Positions 1-7,841 are shown, numbered from the stretch's first letter. The stretch is 9,506 bases of DNA from an uncultured Bacilli bacterium (GCA_947584105.1 CANPWK010000042.1:1-9506); one strand, 5' to 3'. The notes: a model not told the origin generated them from the letters alone. A program made the numbers and translations.

Positions 1-937
1 TTCCATATTTAGTTGTATATCCTACACCAATACTTACATCATCTACTGGATTTACTTTTATTGTAACTTTATAAACTGCAGTTAATTTAACATTACTGTT
101 TAATTTATCATTTATATTATAATGGTTACCATCTTTATCTATAAAATAATAGAAATGATCATCTTCAGCTATATCTGATAAAACTTTTACATCTTTTATT
201 AAAGTACCTTCTTTTGGTGTAACTGTTTTTCCTTCAATTTCTACTTTAACTGTATATTGACTTTTAATATTCATATTTCTATCAGTTAAAGTTGTATTAT
301 ATACACGATTATTTGCTTCATCTACAAAGTATACACTATTTTTATTATTAGGAACATTCTTTTTTAAAGATTTCATTTTATCACTTAGTGTTTGACCACT
401 AGCGTTTTTAGCATCACCAATTTTTACAGATGTTCCTTCTTGATATTCAATAGTAAAATCCTCACCATCAAAGTTAATAGTAGCTTGATAAATAGCAACA
501 AGTTCCATATCTTCAGTTAATTTAGTATTTTTATCTATCTTTTTACCTGTTTTAACGTTAATGAATTTTACAAATTTTCTACCATTTTCATCTTTATTAG
601 CTAATGCTTTTTGTAAATCTTTTAAAGCCTGTGATGATTTAGATGATTTATAATCTTTCCAAGCTTCTCCAACTTCAACTTTATATTGTTGGCCTTTATA
701 TGTTATAGTTATAAAATATTTAACATCGATAGTAGTATCTTCAAAAAATTGTGTATCTCTAGAAACAGTTTCGCCGTTACTATTTACAAATCTAGAGAAA
801 TTAGCTTTTCTACTATATATAGCTAATGCTTTTTGTAAATTAACAAGGCCTTGGGTATAATCATTATTACCATTTACAGAAGACCATTTTTCTCCTTCAC
901 CGATTTTATATTCCTTATTATCGAATTTAATTGTTAT
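1..937 (-). repeat. Tandem divergent InlB B-type repeats inside the surface protein gene
   Basis: Four full modules and the start of a fifth follow each other: residues 404-478 (937-713), 479-555 (712-482), 556-630 (481-257), 631-693 (256-68) and 694 onward (67-1). Each starts with a beta strand such as ITIKF, ITITY, TINF, VKVEI or VTIKV and, where complete, ends in a T.L...(M)xL/I..xY pattern. The first two share an LQKALA segment and an identical 20-base stretch (821-840 and 599-618), which points to fairly recent duplication. The fourth module is about 12 residues shorter. Assignment to the InlB/Flg_new-type family rests on pattern only. Confidence 0.7.
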
Positions 938-2146
938 AAGTTTTACAACACTGCCATTAAGTTTTTGTGAATAATTCTCATTATCTTTAGTATTTAAATA
1001 TTCATTAATATTTGAACTATATTTACCACCAGTAATATTAATTTTATCCGTTAAACTATCCTTAGAATTTAATTTAATAGCAGTTTCACTATTAGCTTTT
1101 CCAACGAATATACCATCTGTAATAGTTAGTTCTTCTAAGGCTGATTGGCTATTATCTAAAGCATTAGTTACTCCTTCGAAAATAGCATAACCATTTTCAC
1201 TTTCAATTTTAGTATTAGAACCAGTCACATTGATTTTTACATGACCATCATAACTTTTATTAGTTGTAACACTAATAGCAGCCCCGGTTCTTTCTTCTCC
1301 ATTTGATTGTGGTTGTGGTGTTTCAATAAATTGTCCATTAGCTTTTAAAGTACCACCACTAATATTATATACACCTGATTTAATTGAAAGAGCTTCAGCA
1401 CCTTCTAAATATCCACCTTTAATATTCCAAAATCCATATCCTGCTCCATAAATTGCAGGTGCATCATGCCCAATTAATTTAGCACCATCATAAATATTAA
1501 TAGTTGGAGCATTGTTGCTTATAGTATGATTAGTACCAGTAATATCACCTTTAATAGTAATTGGTAGCCCACGTTCCGCAAAACCTTCAATGGTACCATA
1601 AATATCAACTATAGAATTATTGGCTCCATTTTCAATATTGTCATTATAGTTTTGAATATTAATTCCATATTTTCCTATAATAGTAGCGTTTTTTCCTATA
1701 GTTAAATGGTTATTTATACCTGCTACTGCAATAACTTGTCCTTCCGTTTTTTTAGATGCTTCTACTGTAATATTATCAATATTAATAATTCCACCTTGCA
1801 TAGCCATAAGAGCAATGTCGGCTTCACTATCTGGAGCTATAATTTTACCTGCACTTGTACCAGTAATATTTAATTTTGAATTGGTATAAATAGCTATAGG
1901 TAATTTTAAAGTGTAGCCCTGAATGTCTAATGTTTTTTCATCAACATTTTTTAAGAATGCATCAAAACTACTCCCACTGCCAGTTTCAATATTTTGGGTT
2001 AATTTACAAGTTTGGGCATCTTTTGCGACCAAACAATTCTTTAATTGATCCCAATCGTTAACTTCAACAACAGTTTGGGCTTTTACATAAATTGTTGCCG
2101 TTAACATTGCAAATGCAAATACAAACATTTGGCAAATTCTCTTCAT
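1..2146 (-). CDS. Secreted surface protein with beta-helix-like region and InlB-type repeats (3' end cut by window edge)
   Basis: This frame is open for 715 codons from the ATG at 2146 to the left edge, with no stop, so the C-terminus and any cell-wall anchor lie outside. The start is fixed by a strong AAAGGAGG ribosome binding site at 2152-2159. Residues 1 to about 23 form a signal peptide (basic KR, hydrophobic core, then VKA before Q24), so the product is exported. C39 and C48 could form a disulfide. Residues about 70-380 are short beta-rich runs of I/V/N/G such as GGIINIDNITVEA, resembling a pectin-lyase-type beta-helix. They end in ITGGKYSSNINEYL, a closing motif I recognise from Bacillota surface proteins. 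From residue 404 come tandem modules of about 75 residues ending in patterns like TKLTEDMELVAIYQ, similar to the InlB B / Listeria-Bacteroides repeat but without the usual GW pair. An adhesin or surface-display role is inference; no catalytic residues are identifiable. Confidence 0.88.
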   Translation of the reverse strand, partial: MKRICQMFVFAFAMLTATIYVKAQTVVEVNDWDQLKNCLVAKDAQTCKLTQNIETGSGSSFDAFLKNVDEKTLDIQGYTLKLPIAIYTNSKLNITGTSAGKIIAPDSEADIALMAMQGGIINIDNITVEASKKTEGQVIAVAGINNHLTIGKNATIIGKYGINIQNYNDNIENGANNSIVDIYGTIEGFAERGLPITIKGDITGTNHTISNNAPTINIYDGAKLIGHDAPAIYGAGYGFWNIKGGYLEGAEALSIKSGVYNISGGTLKANGQFIETPQPQSNGEERTGAAISVTTNKSYDGHVKINVTGSNTKIESENGYAIFEGVTNALDNSQSALEELTITDGIFVGKANSETAIKLNSKDSLTDKINITGGKYSSNINEYLNTKDNENYSQKLNGSVVKLITIKFDNKEYKIGEGEKWSSVNGNNDYTQGLVNLQKALAIYSRKANFSRFVNSNGETVSRDTQFFEDTTIDVKYFITITYKGQQYKVEVGEAWKDYKSSKSSQALKDLQKALANKDENGRKFVKFINVKTGKKIDKNTKLTEDMELVAIYQATINFDGEDFTIEYQEGTSVKIGDAKNASGQTLSDKMKSLKKNVPNNKNSVYFVDEANNRVYNTTLTDRNMNIKSQYTVKVEIEGKTVTPKEGTLIKDVKVLSDIAEDDHFYYFIDKDGNHYNINDKLNSNVKLTAVYKVTIKVNPVDDVSIGVGYTTKYG

Positions 2147-2192
2147 AATATTCCTCCTTTTATGAATTGATAAGTCCCCCTATCTGCCACAT

Positions 2193-2221
2193 ATGTTAGT
2201 ACAAAAGCTGTTAAAAGTCAA
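2193..2221 (-). promoter_or_regulatory. Sigma-A-type promoter for the left-hand surface protein gene
   Basis: On the minus strand a TTGACT -35 box (2221-2216) is followed by a 17-base spacer and a TAACAT -10 box (2198-2193), which matches TATAAT at four of six positions. Transcription would start near 2186-2184, giving a leader of about 40 bases before the ATG at 2146. The leader carries the Shine-Dalgarno sequence at 2152-2159 and an unusual G-run at 2176-2180. The gene is therefore probably expressed separately from alaS upstream. No convincing intrinsic terminator separates them, so some readthrough is possible. Confidence 0.6.
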
Positions 2222-2318
2222 GCGTTTTTTTAAAAACTGTCCAATTTCTAAAATATTTTTATCTTTTAATTATTTTCATCTATTAAAACTATTAAAAGCT
2301 TTAATATAATTACATAAA

Positions 2319-4079
2319 TTAATCGTCATCTAAAATTCCTTTAATTCTTCTAACTCCAGCACTGCTTGCTTCTTCTTTTTTTATTTTAAAATGTCCTAAG
2401 CATTTAGTACTTTTTACATGAGGACCACCACATATTTCTAATGAAACATCTCCTATTTTATATACAGTAACTATATCAGGATATTTTTCAATAAATTGAT
2501 GTTCTGCACCTATTTCAATAGCTTTTTCTTTAGGCATTTCTTCTTTAGAAACTTCTAAATCCATATTAATCCATTCATTAACTAATGATTCAACTTTTTT
2601 CTTTTCTTCATCAGTTAATTTATGATCACAAGAAAAATCAAAACGCATTCTTTCTGAAGTGATATTTGAACCTTTTTGATGAACATCATTTCCAATTACT
2701 TTCTTTAAAGCAGCATTTAATAAATGTGTTGCTGTATGATATTTAGTTTCTTTTTCACCTTGTGATGATAGGCCACCTTTAAATTTACCTACCGAAGCTG
2801 TCCTAGAAAGTTCTTGATGAGCTTTAAATTTTTCTTTAAAACCTTCCAAATCTACTTTTAAATTATGATCATTTGCAAGTTCAATTGTTAATTCTATAGG
2901 GAATCCATAAGTATCATATAATTTAAATGCTAAATCTTTATTAATTGTATTATTTTCTAAATTACTAATGATTTTATCAAATTCTTTTAATCCTTTTTCT
3001 AAGGTTTTATTAAACTTATTTTTTTCATCTTTAAGTACATTTAATACTACTTGTTTATTTTCTTCTAATTCTTTATAATACTTTTGATATTGTTTTATAA
3101 TTGCAAGAGCAATTTTCTCTTCCCAATTACTATTAATATCAATATTTAACTTTTTAGCATGTCTTATAGCCCTTCTAATAAGTCGTCTTAATATGTAACC
3201 TTGATCTGTGTTACTTGGTTTAATAGATGCATAATCAGCGCTTATAAATACAGCTGTTCTAATATGATCAGCAATAATTCGCATACTTACTTTATTAGAT
3301 TCATATGTTTTATTTGACACTTCCTCGATAACTTTAATTATGTCTTTCCAAATCCTAGATTCATAATTATCTAAAACTCCGTCAAGTATTGCTTGAACTC
3401 GTTCTAACCCCATACCAGTATCAACATTCTTTTGAGGTAATGGTGTAAATGTATTGTCTATATTGTGTATATATTGCATAAATACATTATTCCATATTTC
3501 TACCCATCTATCATCTTCTGGATCAAATATTTCTGGAACTTCCTCATTACTGCGAAAATAGAAAATTTCAGTATCAGGTCCACAAGGACCTGTTAATTCC
3601 ATATTAGGCCACCAATTGTTATTTTCATCTAAATATGCAATATGCCCTTTAGAAATTCCTAATTCTTCCCATATAAGTGCAGATTCTTTATCAGCTTCAA
3701 CTAATTTATTTCCTTTAAATACTGATACAGCTAATTTAGTTGTTGGAATCTTTAGCACTTTGGTCAAAAATTCAAAACTATAATTAATACTATCTTTTTT
3801 AAAATAATCACCTAAGCTCCAGTTACCTAGCATTTCGAAAAAAGTATGATGGGTTTTATCACCAACTTCATCTAAATCATTAGTTCTAATACATTTTTGA
3901 TAATTACAAAGTCTAGTTCCTAGTGGATGTTTTTCTCCCTTTAAATATGGAATCAAAGGTTGCATACCTGCAGTATTAAATAATACAGAGGGATCATTTT
4001 CTGGAACTACCGGACTAGATGGAATTTGTACATGATTCTTACTTACAAAAAAATTAATATATAAATCTCTTAAATTCAT
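2319..4079 (-). CDS. alaS: Alanyl-tRNA synthetase, short form without C-Ala domain
   Basis: It attaches alanine to tRNA-Ala in the cytoplasm. The class II catalytic core fills about residues 1-235: a PSSPVVPENDPSVLF start, the motif 2 region at about 56-93 (QKCIRTNDLDEVGD, FFEMLGNWSLGDYF), a TGPCGPDTEIFY loop at 163-174, and motif 3 GMGLERV at 222-228. The tRNA-recognition helices follow (DHIRTAVF at 271-278, GYILRRLIRRAIRH at 294-307). The editing domain keeps its metal ligands: HTATH (H448, H452) and C550/H554. However, the motif reads CGGPH where CGGTH is usual, and only about 52 residues separate YGFP from HTATH, much fewer than in standard AlaRS. The protein ends just after GVRRI, so the oligomerisation/C-Ala (DHHA1) domain is absent: 586 residues against roughly 870. 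This matches a short form I know mainly from CPR bacteria. The ATG overlaps the upstream TGA stop by 4 bases, and an AAGGTGA ribosome binding site lies at 4085-4091. Confidence 0.95.
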   Translation of the reverse strand: MNLRDLYINFFVSKNHVQIPSSPVVPENDPSVLFNTAGMQPLIPYLKGEKHPLGTRLCNYQKCIRTNDLDEVGDKTHHTFFEMLGNWSLGDYFKKDSINYSFEFLTKVLKIPTTKLAVSVFKGNKLVEADKESALIWEELGISKGHIAYLDENNNWWPNMELTGPCGPDTEIFYFRSNEEVPEIFDPEDDRWVEIWNNVFMQYIHNIDNTFTPLPQKNVDTGMGLERVQAILDGVLDNYESRIWKDIIKVIEEVSNKTYESNKVSMRIIADHIRTAVFISADYASIKPSNTDQGYILRRLIRRAIRHAKKLNIDINSNWEEKIALAIIKQYQKYYKELEENKQVVLNVLKDEKNKFNKTLEKGLKEFDKIISNLENNTINKDLAFKLYDTYGFPIELTIELANDHNLKVDLEGFKEKFKAHQELSRTASVGKFKGGLSSQGEKETKYHTATHLLNAALKKVIGNDVHQKGSNITSERMRFDFSCDHKLTDEEKKKVESLVNEWINMDLEVSKEEMPKEKAIEIGAEHQFIEKYPDIVTVYKIGDVSLEICGGPHVKSTKCLGHFKIKKEEASSAGVRRIKGILDDD

Positions 4080-4609
4080 TTTATCACCTTCATTAAATCT
4101 TCACATTTTTTATTTAAATCTTCTATTGTAGCATCATTAATTATTTCATAATCAAATTCATGGTAATCATCTAAATCTGTTTCTAGTGGATGATTTTTCT
4201 GTTCAATAGTTAAATGATTATCATAATTAGGTCTTGTAATATGAATTGAATATACTGAACTAAAACTTTTTTTGATACTTTCAATTTCATTTTTAAATCG
4301 TACATCAGATACAATAATGACATCAAAATAATAACTATATACTTTAATATCTTCAATTATTCTTCTTATAAAAAATAATGGATCAATCTTTTTTCTAATT
4401 ATATCTGTACCCAAATATTGTAAAAATTCCCTTGGTTTACTTTCTTCTTTACCATCCCAATTAATAATGTTTTTAGCATATTCCTTAATACAAGATGATA
4501 TTTGAATCTTAATTGCTTTTTTATTTCTAAGTTCATAATATTTTTTTATTTGCAAACTAAAGGTATCTTTAGCAGAATGAGCTTTTCCACTAACTAAAAA
4601 TATTTTCAT
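4076..4609 (-). CDS. P-loop nucleotide kinase, deoxynucleoside monophosphate kinase-like
   Basis: This is probably a cytosolic kinase that phosphorylates (deoxy)nucleoside monophosphates using ATP. Three blocks align from memory with phage T4 dNMP kinase (gp1). The first is an N-terminal P-loop at residues 8-16, GKAHSAKDT. The second is REFLQYLGTDIIR at 60-72, compared with QALGTD in T4. The third is IIVSDVRFKNEIE followed by a strand and RP (98-127), compared with PDTR...HVVRP in T4. The tail DYEIINDATIEDL (153-165) matches the T4 VITNDGSLEEL block. The P-loop is unusual because the glycine before the catalytic lysine K14 is alanine. The 177-residue length is less than the T4 enzyme. The gene is coupled at both ends by ATGA overlaps, downstream of the permease and upstream of alaS. 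A GGAGG ribosome binding site lies within the permease's last codons at 4613-4617. The substrate is not determinable from sequence. Confidence 0.78.
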   Translation of the reverse strand: MKIFLVSGKAHSAKDTFSLQIKKYYELRNKKAIKIQISSCIKEYAKNIINWDGKEESKPREFLQYLGTDIIRKKIDPLFFIRRIIEDIKVYSYYFDVIIVSDVRFKNEIESIKKSFSSVYSIHITRPNYDNHLTIEQKNHPLETDLDDYHEFDYEIINDATIEDLNKKCEDLMKVIK

Positions 4610-5772
4610 AAATCCTCCACATCACTAAAAATATGCAATTTACTATCAATAAACTCCAATATTACTTTTACAACACTAATAATCGGAGTTGATAATAACA
4701 TCCCTATAATTCCAAAAAAATGTCCAAATATTAAAAGTCCTACAATAATTGATACGGGATGTAACTTAGTAGTTTTACTCATAACAATTGGCGATAAAAT
4801 ATTTCCTTCTAAACATTGAATTATAATAATAGAAATAGTTGCAGCAATACCAATGGACATAGATTGAGAAAAAGCAACAATTAATGCAGGAACTGCTCCT
4901 ATGTATGGGCCAGCATATGGTATTACATTCATAATTCCACAAAACAAAGCAAATAAAATAGGAGATTTTACACCAATAATTAGAAATGCAATAGAACATG
5001 CTACAAAAATAATTGTCGCATCAAATATAGCACCATTAACATATCCTCTCAATGCTTTAGTCATTTTATAAAATAAATGTTTAGTATCTTGATGGAATTT
5101 TTTAGGAATAAATATTAATAAAGAATCTCCAATATTATTAAATCCTAACAGTAAGAAAAATCCAATTAATAAGCCCAATAATAGAGTTCCAGTACCGGCA
5201 ATAATATTTTTAGTAATATTGACAGCCATATTTGGTAGGGAACTATAAAAATTATTTGTAAAAATACTTATGCTTTCATATATTTTTCTTTTTAAATCTG
5301 CAACATTGATAATGTCAATATTAAGTTTATTTAATGTATTATCTATGATATTTTTTACATTATCTAATATAGTAGGAATTGATGATGATAGATCTTTAAG
5401 CTGATTGTAAGCAACCGGAATAATACTATAAATTATAATAAATAAGGTCGCAATTAATATGACATAAGAAATAGTAACTCCAATTAATCTTTTAATACCT
5501 TTTTTTTCTAAAAAATTAACAATTGGATTAACTAACCACGCAATAATTATACCTATGAAAAATGGTTTTAAAATTGATAAGAGCGTTAACAGAATATTAA
5601 AAACTTTTAAATCTTTACAAACTTGAACTGTTATATAAATAGTAAGAACTACCATTACAATAAAGAATAATTTTAATAAATTTTTAGCAATTAATATAAT
5701 GTCGTTTAAATTATTGTAATTTATTTTTTTAGCCTTATCATGTTTTTCCTTAATCTCTTTTATTTTTTGCAT
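4606..5772 (-). CDS. AI-2E family (PF01594/YtvI-like) membrane permease
   Basis: This is a multi-pass inner membrane protein of 388 residues, a normal length for the family. After a basic N-terminal segment (about 1-30) come hydrophobic segments near 33-53, 60-82, 97-119, 190-212, 245-269, 272-300, 305-322 and 341-370. Family signatures include KPFFIGIIIAWLVNP near 69-83, NVIPYAGPYIGAVPA near 282-296, and the C-terminal run from GNILSP (near 323-328) through KLHPVSIIVGLL to GIIGMLLSTP. Members have been linked to autoinducer-2 export, Na+/H+ antiport and other transport, so the substrate is unknown. I take ATG 5772 as the start rather than GTG 5778, because the GTG lies within the GAGGTG ribosome binding site. 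The gene sits 24 bases after frr and overlaps the kinase gene by 4 bases (ATGA). Confidence 0.9.
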   Translation of the reverse strand: MQKIKEIKEKHDKAKKINYNNLNDIILIAKNLLKLFFIVMVVLTIYITVQVCKDLKVFNILLTLLSILKPFFIGIIIAWLVNPIVNFLEKKGIKRLIGVTISYVILIATLFIIIYSIIPVAYNQLKDLSSSIPTILDNVKNIIDNTLNKLNIDIINVADLKRKIYESISIFTNNFYSSLPNMAVNITKNIIAGTGTLLLGLLIGFFLLLGFNNIGDSLLIFIPKKFHQDTKHLFYKMTKALRGYVNGAIFDATIIFVACSIAFLIIGVKSPILFALFCGIMNVIPYAGPYIGAVPALIVAFSQSMSIGIAATISIIIIQCLEGNILSPIVMSKTTKLHPVSIIVGLLIFGHFFGIIGMLLSTPIISVVKVILEFIDSKLHIFSDVEDL

Positions 5773-5774
5773 AA

Positions 5775-5781
5775 CCACCTC
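5775..5781 (-). promoter_or_regulatory. Ribosome binding site that decides the permease start
   Basis: The minus-strand sequence GAGGTGG immediately precedes TT and the ATG at 5772. Aligned to the anti-Shine-Dalgarno sequence, GAGG leaves five bases before the ATG, an acceptable spacing. The alternative GTG at 5778 would lie inside this site with no ribosome binding site of its own, so the ATG is favoured. Confidence 0.6.
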
Positions 5782-5796
5782 ATAAAGAAAAAAGAA

Positions 5797-6339
5797 CTAA
5801 ACACTCATTAATTCTGTTTCTTTTATTTTAAATTTTTCATCAACTATTTTATTATATTTATTAATTAGATTTTGGATATCATCTTGAGCGCTTTTTTTAT
5901 CATCTTCTGTTAAATCTTCCTTTTTAATATCATTGTTAGCATCCTGTCTTATATTTCTAAGGACAATTTTACAATCTTCTGAATATTCTTTTGCTTGTTT
6001 TACATATCCTCTTCTAGTTTCTTCTGTAAGTGCAGGAATATTTAATATAATCATCTCTCCATTATTATTAGGCGTAAGTCCAATATTTGATTCATATATA
6101 GCCTTTTCAATCGCACTTATACTACTTTTATCATATGGTTTGATACATAATTGTCTTGCCTCAGGTATACTAATTGTTGCAAGCTGCTTTACTGGAGTCA
6201 AAGCACCATAATAATTAACCATCACTCCATCTAATATTGCAGGATTAGCACGGCCAGCACGTATATTTAAAAATCTTTTTTCCATATTTTCTACTGCTTC
6301 AGTCATTTTAAATTCAGCATTCATTAAAATTTCATCCAT
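5797..6339 (-). CDS. frr: Ribosome recycling factor
   Basis: RRF works with EF-G to split the post-termination ribosome and release mRNA and tRNA. The 180 residues are close to the usual length of about 185. Family hallmarks are visible in order: an N-terminal helix ending in RFLNIRAGRANPAILDGVMV (residues 22-41), then YYGALTPVKQLATISIPEAR, which starts the small domain II. GEMIILNIPALTEETRR follows, and the protein closes with long charged helices of the three-helix bundle (KQAKEYSEDCKIVLRNIRQDAN and onward). The start has a clear AAGGAGAA ribosome binding site at about 6345-6352. The gene lies 48 bases after proS, with no terminator seen between them, so the two are probably co-transcribed. 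In many bacteria frr follows pyrH; here its upstream partner is proS. Confidence 0.97.
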   Translation of the reverse strand: MDEILMNAEFKMTEAVENMEKRFLNIRAGRANPAILDGVMVNYYGALTPVKQLATISIPEARQLCIKPYDKSSISAIEKAIYESNIGLTPNNNGEMIILNIPALTEETRRGYVKQAKEYSEDCKIVLRNIRQDANNDIKKEDLTEDDKKSAQDDIQNLINKYNKIVDEKFKIKETELMSV

Positions 6340-6387
6340 ATTTATTCTCCTTTTTAATTATCTTTAAAAATTTTTAATATATAATAT

Positions 6388-7815
6388 TTAGTATTGTATT
6401 CCCCATACTACTAAATCTTTTGCAGGTTTACCACATACAACGCATTTATCATCAATCGCTTTAGAATTTTCTAGAATGCATCTAGATTTAGTACCACGGA
6501 TTTCTTTCATTTTAAGTTCACATTCTTCACATCCACACCACATAGCCTTAATAAATCCAGGCTGTTTATTCATAATATCCTCTACTTCTTTTAAATTGTG
6601 TGCCTCAAATGTCATATTATCTCTTCTTGCTTTTGCTTTATTATACATATCTGTTTGTATTTTATTCATAAGATCTTTAACATATTTTACAATATCAGTA
6701 TCAACTGACACTTCTATTTTTTCTAAAGTATCACGTCTAACAAAAGTAATTTTATTCAATTTTAAATCACGAGAACCTATTTCAATTCTAATTGGAATAC
6801 CATTAACTTCAGCCTCAGCAAATTTAAATCCAGGAGATTTATCAGAATCGTCAATATAAGATACAATATCATGTTCTAATAAATTATCATTTATCTGTTG
6901 AGCTAAAAGATGGGCATCATTATCACCAATAGGTATAATAACTACTTGCTTTGGAGCAATTCTTGGTGGCAGTACCAAGCCATAATCATCACTATGAACC
7001 ATTATTAGACCGCCAATCATTCTAGTTGTTGTTCCCCAAGATGTTTGGTAAACAAATTCTTCCTTGTTATCTTTATTAATAAATTTAACTCCATATGCAT
7101 TAGAAAATTTTTGCCCAAAATAATGGCTAGTACCAGCTTGAAGTGCAACACCATTATACATTAAAGCTTCATTAGTTAATGTATATTCAGCACCAGCAAA
7201 TTTTTCTTTTTCTGTTTTTTTACCTACAATAGAAGGAATTGCCAAAATATCATGAAAAAACCATTTATATACTTCAATCATTTGTCTAGTTTCTAATTCT
7301 GCTTCTATACTAGTTGCATGAGCTGTATGCCCTTCTTGCCATAAAAATTCTCGGCTACGTAAAAATGGCCTAGTTTCTTTTTCCCATCTTAAAACATTAC
7401 ACCATTGATTATATAATTTTGGTAAATCACGATAAGAATGAATGTGATCTTTATAATAATCACAAAATAACGTTTCACTTGTAGGTCTTATACATAATCT
7501 ATCATCTAACTGTTTTTCACCACCCATAGTAACCCAAGCTACCTCAGGAGCAAAACCTAAAACAAGTTCTTTTTCTTTATTTAATAATGTTTCTGGTATT
7601 AGTAAAGGCAATTGACAATTAACATGGCCTAATTCTTTAAATTTTTTATCCAATATTGATTGCATCTTCTCCCATATAGCATACCCATTAGGTTCAATTA
7701 TAATACATCCTTTAACTGCTGAATAATCTGCTAAATGAGCAACTTTTACAATATCGGTATACCACTTTGCAAAATCAACATCCCTTGATGTAATTTGTTT
7801 GTTTTGTTTTTCCAT
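6388..7815 (-). CDS. proS: Prolyl-tRNA synthetase, archaeal/eukaryotic type
   Basis: It attaches proline to tRNA-Pro. The 475-residue length and architecture match the type that lacks the inserted editing (INS) domain found in E. coli-type ProRS. The class II core shows VKGCIIIEPNGYAIWEKMQ (34-52, motif 1), RPTSETLF (110-117), the motif 2 region at 143-163 with RWEKETRPFLRSREFLWQEGH, and motif 3 GTTTRMIGGL (261-270). An anticodon-binding domain starts near 285 (APKQVVIIPIG). The C-terminal domain has Cys427, Cys429, Cys432, Cys446, Cys458 and Cys461, candidate zinc ligands. The protein ends in a terminal tyrosine (WGIQY), which is conserved in this type. Because INS is missing, correction of Ala-tRNA-Pro would need a free-standing deacylase elsewhere; that is inference. 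The ATG has a TTTGGAGG ribosome binding site at 7820-7827. It is the first gene of the cluster. Confidence 0.97.
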   Translation of the reverse strand: MEKQNKQITSRDVDFAKWYTDIVKVAHLADYSAVKGCIIIEPNGYAIWEKMQSILDKKFKELGHVNCQLPLLIPETLLNKEKELVLGFAPEVAWVTMGGEKQLDDRLCIRPTSETLFCDYYKDHIHSYRDLPKLYNQWCNVLRWEKETRPFLRSREFLWQEGHTAHATSIEAELETRQMIEVYKWFFHDILAIPSIVGKKTEKEKFAGAEYTLTNEALMYNGVALQAGTSHYFGQKFSNAYGVKFINKDNKEEFVYQTSWGTTTRMIGGLIMVHSDDYGLVLPPRIAPKQVVIIPIGDNDAHLLAQQINDNLLEHDIVSYIDDSDKSPGFKFAEAEVNGIPIRIEIGSRDLKLNKITFVRRDTLEKIEVSVDTDIVKYVKDLMNKIQTDMYNKAKARRDNMTFEAHNLKEVEDIMNKQPGFIKAMWCGCEECELKMKEIRGTKSRCILENSKAIDDKCVVCGKPAKDLVVWGIQY

Positions 7816-7841
7816 AATACCTCCAAAGTTAATCTATAAAA

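Noticed and set aside
2291..2305. Hairpin after alaS as an intrinsic terminator
   Set aside because: The stem is six A-T pairs with one G/C-containing loop and no proper T-run; it is typical of random A+T-rich sequence.
4775..4999. Minus-strand 74-residue frame inside the permease gene
   Set aside because: It is a second-frame shadow of the AI-2E permease with implausible Cys/Tyr/Phe-rich composition.
5773..5778. GTG start at 5778 for the AI-2E permease
   Set aside because: The GTG is part of the GAGGTG ribosome binding site that serves the ATG at 5772.
6340..6387. Separate promoter or terminator between proS and frr
   Set aside because: The gap contains only A/T-rich sequence with a 14-base A/T palindrome; no paired -35/-10 boxes or stem with T-run stand out.
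5933..6859. Plus-strand open frames at 5933-6211 and 6476-6859
   Set aside because: They lie opposite frr and proS, show no family motifs or ribosome binding sites, and are shadows of the real coding strand.
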